From Nemopilema nomurai (lineage: Eukaryota > Cnidaria > Scyphozoa > Rhizostomeae > Rhizostomatidae), in the NCBI GenBank assembly GCA_003864495.1, contig ML133365.1, positions 3,417,856 to 3,481,855 of the forward strand: a stretch of 64,000 nt of DNA, read 5' to 3'. Under the pieces are notes generated by a model. That model did not search any database. It had not been told where the DNA came from and was given only the letters and a program-made list of their open reading frames with translations. Shown one piece after another: positions 1 to 12,000 of this stretch. The position numbers and the translations under genes are program-made. The first letter of the stretch is position 1; the number at the start of each line of letters is the position of its first letter.

Positions 1-3000
1 CAGGTAAAAGACCAAGAAGAATAATTTGATAGGATTTTCTTTGCTTGAAGCTTCGCCATCGCCGAAACCTCGATGCGACTCTAAACGGGCTCCAAAGTAA
101 TCGAAATTCACACCTTAGTAGTTCTTCATCCTCCGGCAATCCAGATATGTCGAAGTGGTACACATGATGCAGAATGTGAAACAGCGACTCTCTGTTTTTA
201 TCTGCAAGGAAAAAACCTCATTTAGGGTTGACAAGGTGAAGGGTGGAAATGCAATATAAATTCGTTAAAATGGATAAACTTGAGCGTAATTAAACTTCGG
301 TACATCGAAATAGTCTAGCAGGGAATAAAAAACGCAGAGTTTACATAACGTGTGGGACTTAACATTTATCTCCCACGAAAATTGGTAAAATACTGTGGCA
401 TTTCGTGGTGGTCTGTTGAGATAGTCTTCGCCGAGGATTTTTCGAAAAAAGAACAATTTCGTGGTTTCCCCTCTGCCCTCTCCAAAATCCGGTTGGTACA
501 ATACTCAACCCCGTCTAACACTCCTGTATCATAGTACGTTCAAACTCCAAGGCAATGACGTAATTAATGAAAATTGACGTCTCGAGTAGAGATGGCAATT
601 TAGTGGGGCATCGTCAAGATAGATCTTGGTATTTTTCAGCTGAGACAAGTTTTATGGACTATTGTTTAGAATAGGGATAACTGTTGTCCAGGTTGAAAAT
701 AAAATGGGAGATTATTTGAATTGGGAACAGTTTCTTGGCCTGGTTTTCTTGTCTAACTGCAGCATAGAGACGACTGAGTCCCTTCCAGTCTTGAGGTTCC
801 TGTCAGGGTACATTTTTACCAGAAATGACGATTTAATGTGAAAATGTATCACCGATGGTTCTTTAGCAAACACACTGCTAATAGATTTAAAATGGTTAAT
901 GAATCGTTTCTTAACTCGTATTCCGCAGTTAATTGCTCCGAACTGGAATTCTCTTTTCGCATTCCCAATGAGATCTAAATTGAACACTTGCAATCAACAG
1001 AGAATTGATATTTGCGAAACGGTATTATGAAGCGAAACGTAGCAATTAAATCCGAAAACCAACGAAGCTATATATAATTAGGAAGAAGAAAAGATAGCAG
1101 ATCAGGTTTCTTGGCCTAAAGGTCGAATCTTATATAAAGTCCATTTAAAAGCCCAAAGTTAAATCAATCATTTCGAATTTGCCTTTGCTATAATTACATT
1201 TATATCTGTTGGTCACTATTTGGTGGTGGATCTAGTGGCTGAATCATTGCATTTACGTGTTCACTGTCATTTCATACTGAATAAAAGGAAATACGGAATT
1301 GGCTTTGACTTCATTCATATGCGTGTTTCATTTATCATATGCAGTCAGCCAAAGTGAATCATCGTCCGGAATCTGTGCTATCAACATGAAATGGCTCACA
1401 GATGGAAAGCGGAAAGTTAAATCGTGATGTCATTTAACATGTCCACCCCCGGAAACATCACTCCGTCATAGTTAGTTACTGTTGCATAACGAGTGAAGAG
1501 GGACAGAGAAGTGACCACTTGCGAATAAATTGGTTTTTTCTCTAGAATTGCCAAGGAAAGGGAAAATCGTGCGCCAAATTGTGCGAAATCGAAATCTCTT
1601 GCCTTGCATTGCCCTGGTACCTTTCCCTCCGCTGTTCTTCTTATTTTGGTCTCATTGATGAGCTGAAAGTGTCACAACGCTGATTTGTAAGACTGCCCCA
1701 CGCTTACATTGAACTATAATTAGGAGCATTTGCAGCGGCGCAACACAGTAGTGAGGACTTGATGGGGATTGATGTGGACAGAGTAGATTGCATTCTGGCC
1801 TTGAATAGGAGGGCACAAGCAATGTGACAAGTTGGCAGAGGAACGCTTGACGAGATCACAAAAGCCCGTGTCATTTGCAAATAAGATTGCATCAACGTGA
1901 AACTTAGTTAATGACAAGTTCTAGTGAGGGTGTTTATCTTTCAATATTGGTCTTTAACTCTCTGATGAATAAAATGTTATAGGGTCCTCAGACATGTGCA
2001 TAAACAAATAGGCAATAGAGCAGTGGTAGGCTGGCATCGAATCTCTTCGACTACGAGGCAAGAGCGAGAAGAGCTAATTAGATTTGTCAGGTCTTGTATG
2101 AGGTGCGAGTTTGATTCAGTAAAAATCGATTCGGTCAGGACTACCTTTCCAATGTGTAAAACTCCCTTTCGGTCTAAATTGATTTAAAGACTGTTCGCGC
2201 TAAACGATCATAAAAACCATTGCATTGTTACATTGTTAGAGAAAAACGATTGCCAGGAGAGTGTTTGGGTGTGGTACCATTCTTTTACCCCGTTTTCTAG
2301 AAGACTGCCTCCAATAAAAAGATCCAATAAAAAGATCCAACAAAAGGTTAGCAAGGTTCGGGATTTACTTAGGTCATGGAGCTACAACCAGTGTGCCGCC
2401 CGTTGCTCTATTAGCTTCTAAGAAATTTGGAAAAATTGCGAAAGCTCTTTTGACGCGCAGATCTCTGTTTGCATACGGGGAGTGAGCAAGTCATAGGTAG
2501 TTGCACAATTCAGAGCAACTTGTTGACCTGCTCGAATGACGCTTGTTGATCATATGGACTTGATTTGATAAGGGGCGGCTTGCCAAGTGCTGAAACAAGC
2601 GCGAGGCTGGCCCAGCAAGCCAGGAAATTCTTGCACAAATTTGATATGGCGTTACAACTTTCAAACCGGTGTTTCTGACCCTTAACGTTAATCAGGGGCG
2701 ATCGCAGCCGGCAGAAAATAAACAGGCGAAGCACTAATCTTCGTCCGCAAGACTAACATAAGATTCTGCCACAGTCATCAAGACTTGCATCTTCCCTCTC
2801 CTTGCCCCACGAAACGCCCCAAACATTAACTATGCGCATAAATTAAAATCGTGGCAACCCACTAAGCTTTGTGTAGGCAGAAAATTCAACCTTGGCCGCA
2901 TCGATGAAAGAGCAAATGCACACGGCTCGTCCGAGAATAACACAGTCGGCTCCTTCGAGTGGCGAATGGAAAATCTAACTTGAAACTAGTATAAGGAAAA

Positions 3001-6000
3001 ACTGATTTTAGTCATTCGGGTGAGAGAACTTCAAGCAAAGGTGCCGCAGTTTCGGTAATTTGAAACATGTGTTGTGATTTGTGATGCGAGGCCGCCTGGA
3101 AACGTCATCGTTTTATTTGCTATATTTCTTCATCGGAAAATATATAATCGCCATAATATTTTTTAAAACCTTGCTTGACAGCCTATTTCAGTGAAATGAA
3201 AGCTCAAACGGTCCGAAGAATAAATCAAAGAAAAATATTGATAAAAACACAGCAGGAAAATGCCTACTTCCCTCTTTTGCCAGGGGTAATTACGGGTTTC
3301 TTTAATAGGAACCAATGCCGAGGTAGAAACTCGATTACTAAATATCTCAAAAGGACTGATGACAGTTTAAATTACCATTTAAGATTTATGGAAGACCTCC
3401 AGACCGACGAAGATTTGTCTGTTTTGCTTTTCAAACAAGTCGACCCAGATCACACGGTGTCTCCCGCTGTCACGCTAAACTTATGCGTACCTTTTGTCCG
3501 CGCGTCTTTCGACCGTGCGTAACTTCAGGTTGACGCGAAACTGCGATTTGTGAATAATGGTTCAACTCGTGGGGAAAAGCTCGAAAACATAATTTGACCA
3601 GCCTTCGTAGGCTCAGGGGTACTAGTAAGCAAAACAAATTATGAGATTACATCTGCAACCGCTTTGGCTAAAAATAGTTACGATATTGGAGTCTAGTACT
3701 CTAATTCGTCAACCTTTTATGTCTGCTAACAACAATAGTCTTTCCTGAACAAAATCTTCGCATAGCCTCTAAAAGATCGCCCATTTGATTCAAAAGTCTC
3801 CACGATAGAACCCAAGCATAGGCGACGTATTGGAACTGTAGGCTACTGGGGAACTGTATTCTCGATGGAGGGGTTTTATTATATTTGGAGACATTTTATG
3901 CTATATTTCTATAGTATGTGAGCTGAAAATTTCGGATTTAAGCTACGAAAAGGAACGGCTTCCAAATTCTTGCAGGGCTTAACTTTTAGCATCGACAACC
4001 TACCCTTCTAGCAAAATGACATTGGAAGCATTCTAGCGACCTTCGAATAACCATCGCTTCCAGATGGTAAGACATCATGTAGCCTACAAGCCGAGAAACG
4101 AAGACGCGTCTCCAGATGATGGCCTGTTTAGACGCGTGCATCTCTAAAGGAAAAATCGATTTTGACCGAAGCGAGCCAAGAGGTGTCACAAACAAAGGGG
4201 TAATGAAACGAATTAGTCGTTTAATTTGTGTTTTTGACGAGAGCTTGAGGCTTATAGCAGTGAAATACTCATTTTATTTCTCCCAACCTTCGTTGAAAGA
4301 AAAAAGGTAATGAGCGTTCTTTTTTTCACTCAAACAGCCGTTTAAGTGGAAAATTACAAACAATTACGGACACAATACGAAGAAATGCTTGGCTACTAAC
4401 ACTCAAGATTGAAGTCCTATTGCACACCGAATGTGCGGGTAGATTAAGGGATTGAAGCACTAATGATGGTTTCAAACAGAATGATTCGGTAAACTTGAGC
4501 ACATGTGTACGTCTCATTGAAACGACTAATCCAAAAGCGAACAACATCTTAAGTGCCAGATCCGTCTAATCAAACAAACGAAGGGCATGATCTCCGCAGA
4601 TCGTGACTTAGCAAAGATAAGTGCTACCTCAAGATTAAAAATTCAATTTCCGATTTCAAAGGTAAATAGAAAGAATATTCTTGGCTTTGGGCAACGGATA
4701 GTGTGGCACTCTGCGGACGAAATTATATAGAATTCAAGTGGTGGACGACATGTGACCAATGAAAATAGAACCTTCGCCAGAAAGGTGGAGTCCACTTGTG
4801 CCTATGTGAAAACAATCAAGACATCCGAGAGCATTGCTAGAACGCACACATTGAATTCCGAGTCTGCAAAATACATCTGATCCTTCCCCATATCATGAGC
4901 CAATTAAGTCCCAATAAGAGCATGCAAACGACCTTAAAATAGATAGATGTTAGTGTGGTAGAATACGGTGATCTGCATAGTCTCTTAATGGATAGGAATT
5001 TCAAAGAAATGCTGGATACAGATGACTCGTCATTGGCAGAAGAGGCCACGGGACCCAGGGACTTCACCACCGGCCTTTAGCCAAAGGAAGCTTATGACTA
5101 CATTGAGCCACGGACTGACCAGGTCACAAATGTCACAATCTCAAGAGTGAACGAAAAAGGCCACTTAAAAAAGAAGAAGTTCAAGGAATGAAGACTGCTA
5201 GGTTGCTATGAGTGCCTGTTACTCTTTATCAGTGCTAAAAACTAAAAGTACACAGTAAGTTAAAGAGACTAAAAGGACCAGTCATGTAAAATGTTGATGA
5301 ATGAATGCCGGTCCTTCTTTAGGCCAGGCGGCTTCACAGCAAGGACAATTAGCAGGGGACAATTTAGGCCCATTTATGGCCGGGAACCGTCGTGGTGGTA
5401 CAAAGATTTGCCTGGCAACAAAGCACAAGCCCGATCAACTTTCAATTGTCACGTGACTTCAATTAAGACTGTCATTGGTCAATCCTTTCTCCCATTCAAA
5501 AAGAATGGCCAATCGTTTTGCTAGTGATCCAAGCAGCATTTGCTCACCTGCTATAGATCGCCACTTTGCTATTGGCACCTTGATCCATTTCAAACTCAAA
5601 ATTTTATAATCTTGAGGATCAACTCCAAAATAAATCATTCCGCGGCCGTTCCTTCCTTCAAGGCTGTATTGAGCTAGCTCCTCCGCAGCCCAAACAACGA
5701 TTACCATGCGATTTGATCGCAATCGCAATTCATAAAGCCCTCCAAAGCAACTTATACCCAATGAAAGACATTGTCAGCTGTAACAGGGCGTGCAGTGTGA
5801 AGCTTGTGGTCGCTCTGCTCCAAAAAACACCCTGCCTGTTTCGCGCAGATGTACAAAACCAGACAATTCGAATGTTAAGGATTATGCAAGGGTCTGCAAA
5901 TGATGTTCGAAGCCTCGGTTACTGACTTCACCTTCGCCTCCGGTTTCCTGTCATAAAATTATCAACTCTTTCGTGGAACATTACGAGTTGTTTGTCATTT

Positions 6001-8710
6001 TCCCATACCCTCGGTTGGAATGCACGCTTACCTTCATAAAAAACAGAGGTTAACGGGTTGCAAATTACAAAACAAGTGACCATTTGAAGTGTTTATAAGT
6101 GAGCAGATGGAAATTGTTTTCACTTTTATATACAGTAAACATGGTAAAAACATCTATGTAGACTAGATGGCCTATTACGTTAGGAATGTCAAGTTAAGGA
6201 AACTTCATCATCGCGGATTCGTGAAAACGGTAAACATGATTACGACAACAACAGCAACAGCAACAGCAACAGCAACAATAGATGTCAGGATCTCGTGACA
6301 TCATTTGAAACAGGTGAAAAAGCTGCCTCGAATTCGATCACTTGATACGTGACCTGTGCTAAAAGAAAAGCTGCCGGCTAAGCGAATATATTCAGCAAAA
6401 GCCAGACATTTTGACAATATTGCAAGTCTGTAGCCGCATAACTTTTTGTAGCATCGCTAAAGGAGATCGTTACAAAATGGCACTAAGACGCAAGAAATTG
6501 TAACGAAATGTGCACCAACAATAATTCTTTGGGCTCGGTGGCAAAAATTATAACTAACGTGGTTGCTAAACATGACCGGGAAGGGAAAAGGAAAAGTCCC
6601 GCAGAACGAGGGGGAAGTGTGCCACTTCAATACCAAACGAATCGACAATCTGCCTAGAGGGTCAACAAAATAACATTCAAACCACTTGGCTGGTTGCCTA
6701 CGAAATTAAAAATATTAAAACTGCAAATTGAATAGAATACAGGCAATATTGTATACAGCAGGATATCGAGAAGATCTTACGACCATGCAATGATTTCATG
6801 TTGAATTCTGACAAGGGATGGTGAAAATTTAACGCGGCATTTCATTTTTGGTTTTAAAATTAGACAGGCCGCTTAGCCCCTATTATGTTTCTCAATAGTG
6901 ATTCTTAATTGAGAAGTGAGATCGGTAATTTCCTTCGACTTTGTATTGAATAAAATGCTTCGTTTCTAATCTGCAAGAGGCGTGAATTGTGTTGAACATC
7001 GCTGCCGCGCTTAGAGCAGCCGAACACGTGCCCAGAATCAAGTCGCATCGCAATAGCAAGCGGGCAGAAATGCTCTGCTGATCCCTGGATCCTAATCAAT
7101 ACCAAGTGTCAATTTATGTCAGGAAATGCGGTAAGTGCGAGAATAAAGAGCTCTGATGGGTGACGATTTGATTGGGGAACTGGTGTTTTGATGTCAAGAT
7201 CCTTCTACCGAAGTTTCAAATGGAATGACTTCAACTTCGGTGTCTAACTGTTAAAATGAGAAGTGTGTTGCAGAGGGCCACTTCCACTGACTTAGCGCTT
7301 GTCAGCTCACAACGGGGGCTACTCTATAGCCTCTGTAAACTAGGCGCTTTTCAAAATCGATCGAGCACAACAGGCAACCGCTCCTCACTGGCACTTCAAC
7401 TTGCTTCTTTCTCACCCCATGGTGCGCGCTGCAAATTCCTCAGTTTCAGACAAGATGTTTCTCGTGATTCAGTGGCTGTTGAAACGCACAGGGCATGCTC
7501 CTAACAGGCGCAGCAACGAACCCGAAGCAACCAATGGACCAATTTGCTTCATTGATTCCACTCGATCACGTCATAGCCCTCATTAAAACAGACATTCTTG
7601 CGATAATCAGAATTCGAGTACAAAAAGGTAAATAATTAGACTTACTTAAATTTTAACAAAACAGCAAGAATGACTAAAGCCACGTTATTAAGCCGAGAAA
7701 AAGTTTGAACAATTTCGCCTATTAAGCTTTCTGTTGCTGGTAATAAGAGTTGAGTCGACATCCCCTCTAAACACTTGAAAACTCTTGAAAACCGCCATTA
7801 AAAACATGACAACAGTATCCAAAGAAATAATGATATAAAAAATTTTTCTATATTATCGTTTTACAATCTTTTTGGTGGATATTGCAAAGATGACTTTAAA
7901 CGATTTTGCTCTCTGGAGTGCGAAATCCATTTACTGTGAATTCGGTTTTAAGTGAACAAATATGCTGTTACCGCAGCCAGTGAAATATTACACTAGAAAT
8001 GATCGTGTGTCTTGGGAACCGAAAGCTTTACAAAAAATGTCCATGCGAAAACGCCAGCTGACTTCCTTGCCGTTCCTTACATACCCCTATCGTCATATTT
8101 GAGCGGCCTCGAGAAGTGTTAAAGTCCATTGCGAGATATCTAAGTGAGGTTTCAAGTGGAAGTTCCGGCAATGAGGGGAGAAGCACGAAACGGTACTTTA
8201 CTCAAGTGCATAACATTCAGTAATTGACGATACAGTATTCATAAAACAGCGTCATCATTGAAGAATGAGAACTAGTTAATCTCCCAGGACAGAATTTCGT
8301 TCTTCTTGAAATGCTACTAAGACTCAATGTTTGCAAAAACTCGATGTACAAAAGATTGTACACGTGAAAGATGTCTAGAAAGAAGGGATTCGAAGTGACT
8401 TACCGGCGTCGACAATTCCCCGCACGGTGTTAATTTTGGTGCTTCTTGCCGCCTCGCCTTCACCGCTCAACAGTGAGTAGACCTCGATCATATAATCGTG
8501 CGGTGTGAACGACTTGGACGGTTTTCGCTTCATGTCCATTCCGAAAGAGCGCAGCAAACTCTCTTGTGTCATATCGACCAGGGTCGTCGTGATGTTCGCT
8601 TCTGCGGGGCGGTAATGTCTCGGGTTCAGTGTTCCTGCTGTCCAAGAGCATGAAAAGTATGACATTAGAGGTAAAAGCGAAAGAATGAAAGGGTGTCGCT
8701 GCCCTGCCAT
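1..8710 (-). CDS. BMP/GDF-family growth factor precursor, 5' part (GDF5/6/7-like prodomain)
   Basis: Secreted TGF-beta-superfamily ligand; only the signal peptide and part of the prodomain are inside the window. Two coding exons are visible: 8404..8710 (102 codons plus one base) and 1..201, which is still open at the window edge. The first in-frame ATG (8708-8710) is followed by a hydrophobic leader (FILSLLPLMSYFSCSW), so it is taken as the start. Prodomain landmarks are ESLLRSFGMDMKRKPSKS, then TPHDYMIEVYSLLSGEGEA and INTVRGIVDA in exon 1, and YHFDISGLPEDEELL plus CEFRLLW in exon 2. They match the order in BMP/GDF prodomains and most closely recall GDF5/6/7 (TPHEYM...YVFDIS...). Donor (G|gtaagt) and acceptor (ttgcag|AT) join in phase 1 and make Asp. 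The mature domain must lie to the left of position 1. The subfamily could also be BMP2/4 or BMP5-8; the superfamily call is firm. Confidence 0.82.
202..8403 (-). other. 8.2-kb phase-1 intron of the GDF/BMP-like gene
   Basis: This is the single intron between the two visible prodomain exons. It starts with gtaagt after 8404 (reading the minus strand) and ends with a pyrimidine-rich ttgcag before 201. I see no coding exon of the ligand and no recognisable gene on either strand. Open frames here (for example 3175-3522 plus and 5459-5761 minus) resemble no family I know and are treated as chance. The only simple repeat of note is a CAA/CAG run at 6245-6278. Confidence 0.75.
6245..6278 (+). repeat. 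(CAACAG)n microsatellite
   Basis: Run of CAA and CAG units (four CAGCAA-type units in a row) inside the GDF-like intron. No coding context supports reading it as a polyglutamine tract. Confidence 0.85.
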
Positions 8711-9020
8711 TGCTGTGGATGTCAGCAGATCTTTACCACCAGTGACCAAACACACAGTAGTTCGCGCCAAAGAGTTCGGAAAATACCTCCAAGTAAAAAA
8801 GGCGTTTGGAGCAGAAATATCACAAAATCCTCTTCGACGTGGATTAAAGTCCGATATTCTCTAGATATGTAACGAGTTGCTTAAAAGAGCGGCCAAAATC
8901 AAGAAAAATTCCCTCGCACGCTCTGTCCAATTGGGTGTTGATCGGCAGCGCTTGCTAGAGAAATGACTACACTCCGGTACGTTTGAGGCTTTTATGATGC
9001 GAACTGCTCCACATGTGCGA

Positions 9021-9028
9021 TTTTTATA
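9021..9028 (-). promoter_or_regulatory. Candidate TATA box upstream of the GDF-like gene
   Basis: On the minus strand the sequence reads GCTAGTATAAAAATCG, a good TATA consensus about 310 bases upstream of the predicted start codon at 8710. This would allow a 5' untranslated leader of roughly 280 bases. A second, weaker TATAAAG-like string lies about 45 bases further upstream. The call rests on motif and position only; the start site is not visible in sequence. Confidence 0.35.
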
Positions 9029-12000
9029 CTAGCCCGCGCTGGCAGCAATGAATCCCTCCGTAGCGATCCTTTATATGTGTTTTCCAAGGTCAAGTTAATC
9101 AAATCTCGGAATCCTTTGTTATTCGTACACAAAATCCATTGTATGCTCTAAATTGCTCCACCTTCTAGCATCTAAATCGTGAGATGACGGATGTCATTCA
9201 AAACCACACTCATCTCTCCTTGATTTGTTTCAAATAAGCGATTGTTTACAGTAAGACAAGAACTCGATTTCTTATGAAAATATACAACTACTTTGCTTCC
9301 ACCGTCGGTTGCAATGTTTGTGTGATGCGAGAACGTTCCTTTGAAGAGTGTGCTTCCAACAGTCCAGTGACCTACTAGTAGTGTTGAGAATGTGTTGACG
9401 CTATCAGCACCAAGTGTTAAACCTTCAGGATGGCGAGAAAATCGAAAGCTACGTGCCCTGTGATTGGCCAACAGGGATCCCGGACTCTGTGCCAAGCGCA
9501 TTGGTAAATGCCGGACCGATCTTCGAGGAACGTATGTAAGGTCAAATTTGTATGAACCTAGAGGAATTGAAATATGAATTCCACATTTTCCAGGCATTGC
9601 AAATATTTCGCGTGAGTTAGTGCATATTGCTTCTGCTCGATCGTAGCCAGGGGCAGCCCTTGACAAAAGGGGTTAAACTTCGGTGTTAAATCTCATGTCA
9701 TTTCAATTACATTAGCTAAAAAAATCCAGTTCGAGAAGGAGAAAAAAGCTTTAAAATTCATTTCGCACTTGCAAAATATGGTATAATCATATCTTGAGTT
9801 TTGCAACTAGTTCTCAGAAAAAAACAGGTAAGCGCTGCAGGGAGGCAATGTGCAGAAAAAATTGATAAAAAAGAGTAAATGGAGAGTTGGGGATTGCTTT
9901 CTTAATCGCAGAGAAAGTTTTCTCAAGATATGTCTTCTATGCAGCAAATCAAAAGTTTCAAGAAATTTAACCACGGGGGCCATTATTAAGCTACCGAGTA
10001 ATTAAGACTGAATGTTCGCAATTAGATATTGCTGTGGTGTGGATGTACCTCATCGCTCGATATGGAACGTGGTAATCACACATACCTGATGTTGCGTCTC
10101 ATACCGCTCTGTTTCATGCAGTATTTGCCTGTTAAAATAGAAATCTTCACGTCAGCTTTAGAAATGTAGAAACAAGACTCACTCAAGAAAAACTGGACAT
10201 CAATGACAACGTCGTAGCGAGAACGAAAAACATGAGCCTACAATTTTGGCAATAAACATGATTTAGTAAGAGGTGTTTTATGTAAACATTTTTTTAATTC
10301 TCATTATAACCTCTCATAAGGGTACAAAATCTCAAAGAATATCATTATTGCAATGGTTATTCAAATTATTCATGCTGCACAATTGGATTTGAGGGTATTG
10401 ATAAAAGTTTTAGAACAACACTAAACTATGCTTGGTGAGGATAATAATTGCTCAAGTAAAGCCTTTTCATTCAGTGTTTCGAAGTCTGTAGACCCGGAGA
10501 AAACTAGTTTCTAGAAACGTTTACAATTTCTCTCTCCTTTGAAAAATGATTTACTGCTTTCTAATTCAAAATTCAATCCATTTTTTAGAAGGAAAAGATG
10601 CATAACCCCCAACCTACTCAAGAGCCAATCTTAAGAGCCACCTTACTCGCAAATTTGTGTGGATTTTTTCAGGAAAATGAGGAAAAAGTCTAACCTCCGT
10701 CGTGAATATTTCAAACATCCGGCAAATGAAGAACGTCATCATATTTAAAGGGCCAAGTGATTTGGTGGGCATATAATATTAAAAGAGCCTCAAGCTTGCC
10801 TTCTTTACATATGACTTAAAGCTTTTCAAGTTTCGTCTGTCGTTCCGTCTTAAGGAAGAAAATATTCATTTGTAAAAAGGAATATAATATCTCTCTTTGC
10901 AGTTTTTTAAGGTTACAAAGCATGTTATGGGCGAAAAATTCTCAAACTTTTGACAGAAGAATGAGCAAGGATAATGCCGGCCAGGTCACAAAATGAAAAT
11001 ATTCTGAACACATTTTGTCTAATTATATTATTTTGCTTCTACGTATCATGAATGGTCGTAACTCTGTTTTGTCATGAAATGTAGCAGAATACATAGAGAG
11101 CTATATGCGTACTTTCAATGCGTTTTCTTTTTCGTAAATAATTATTGTGTTACTCAAATTTGAATTGATATTAACTTTTAATAAAGTTATTGTAGCAGTT
11201 ATCCATTCATGATTTTGTTATGTTATTGATGTAATTAGGCTGGAAGCTATCTTGGCCTAGACACCAAAAAAGCATCTAATTTGCAGGATTGCATGATATT
11301 GCATTATATTTTGTTCCCATATTATGTCAATGATTTCGTGAATTATATTGAATTATATTCTAAGAGATTGTGTTGTCTGATTAGACTGTTTTCTCCAAAT
11401 TTAATCATGTTCTGTTCCAAGTTGATAAATTTTACCATATCATATCATGTTCCATCTGACTTGAGATCACTTATAAGCAATTCTAGATGGATGTGAAAGA
11501 AGGTCGTTTTCATGTCCTACATTGAACGTAGGAAAGGGATTGTGTAAAGATCATTGTTTGATTGTTATGGATCTTTGAATCAAAAAAGGAATTTCATTGT
11601 CGACTCAAAGCGATGCTTCTTCAAAGAAGGACAAATCCAGCCAGTTATTCTAACTGTAAAACTAATCTCTTTGAACTGTGAAGTGATTCTTAGACTTCTA
11701 AAAGCAAAACGCCTAATCCTCGAATTCACAAGACTGCAGATTAATAACTACTTAGAGATCTGCCAACCTTCGGAAATGCTTATCTATTCTGCTCTCTTCG
11801 TCACAAAATGTTGGTCTAAATCGCCAGACCGAGTAAAAGCCTGGCTTTACTCGTAAGACAGTGGATTTGCAGTTCTCTTTTGAATACTCTTAAGATCGTT
11901 TCATATCACTGCGCTTCAAGTCCTTGGAAGGAAGGTCCCAAGTGTCTGTGATATCAATTCACTATCACCGAGGGATCGGCAAATGATTGTTTTTAGAAAT

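Noticed and set aside
8711..8770. Longer start for the GDF-like protein, 20 codons upstream
   Set aside because: The upstream frame begins at a TTG; the first ATG is at 8710 and directly precedes a signal-peptide-like leader.
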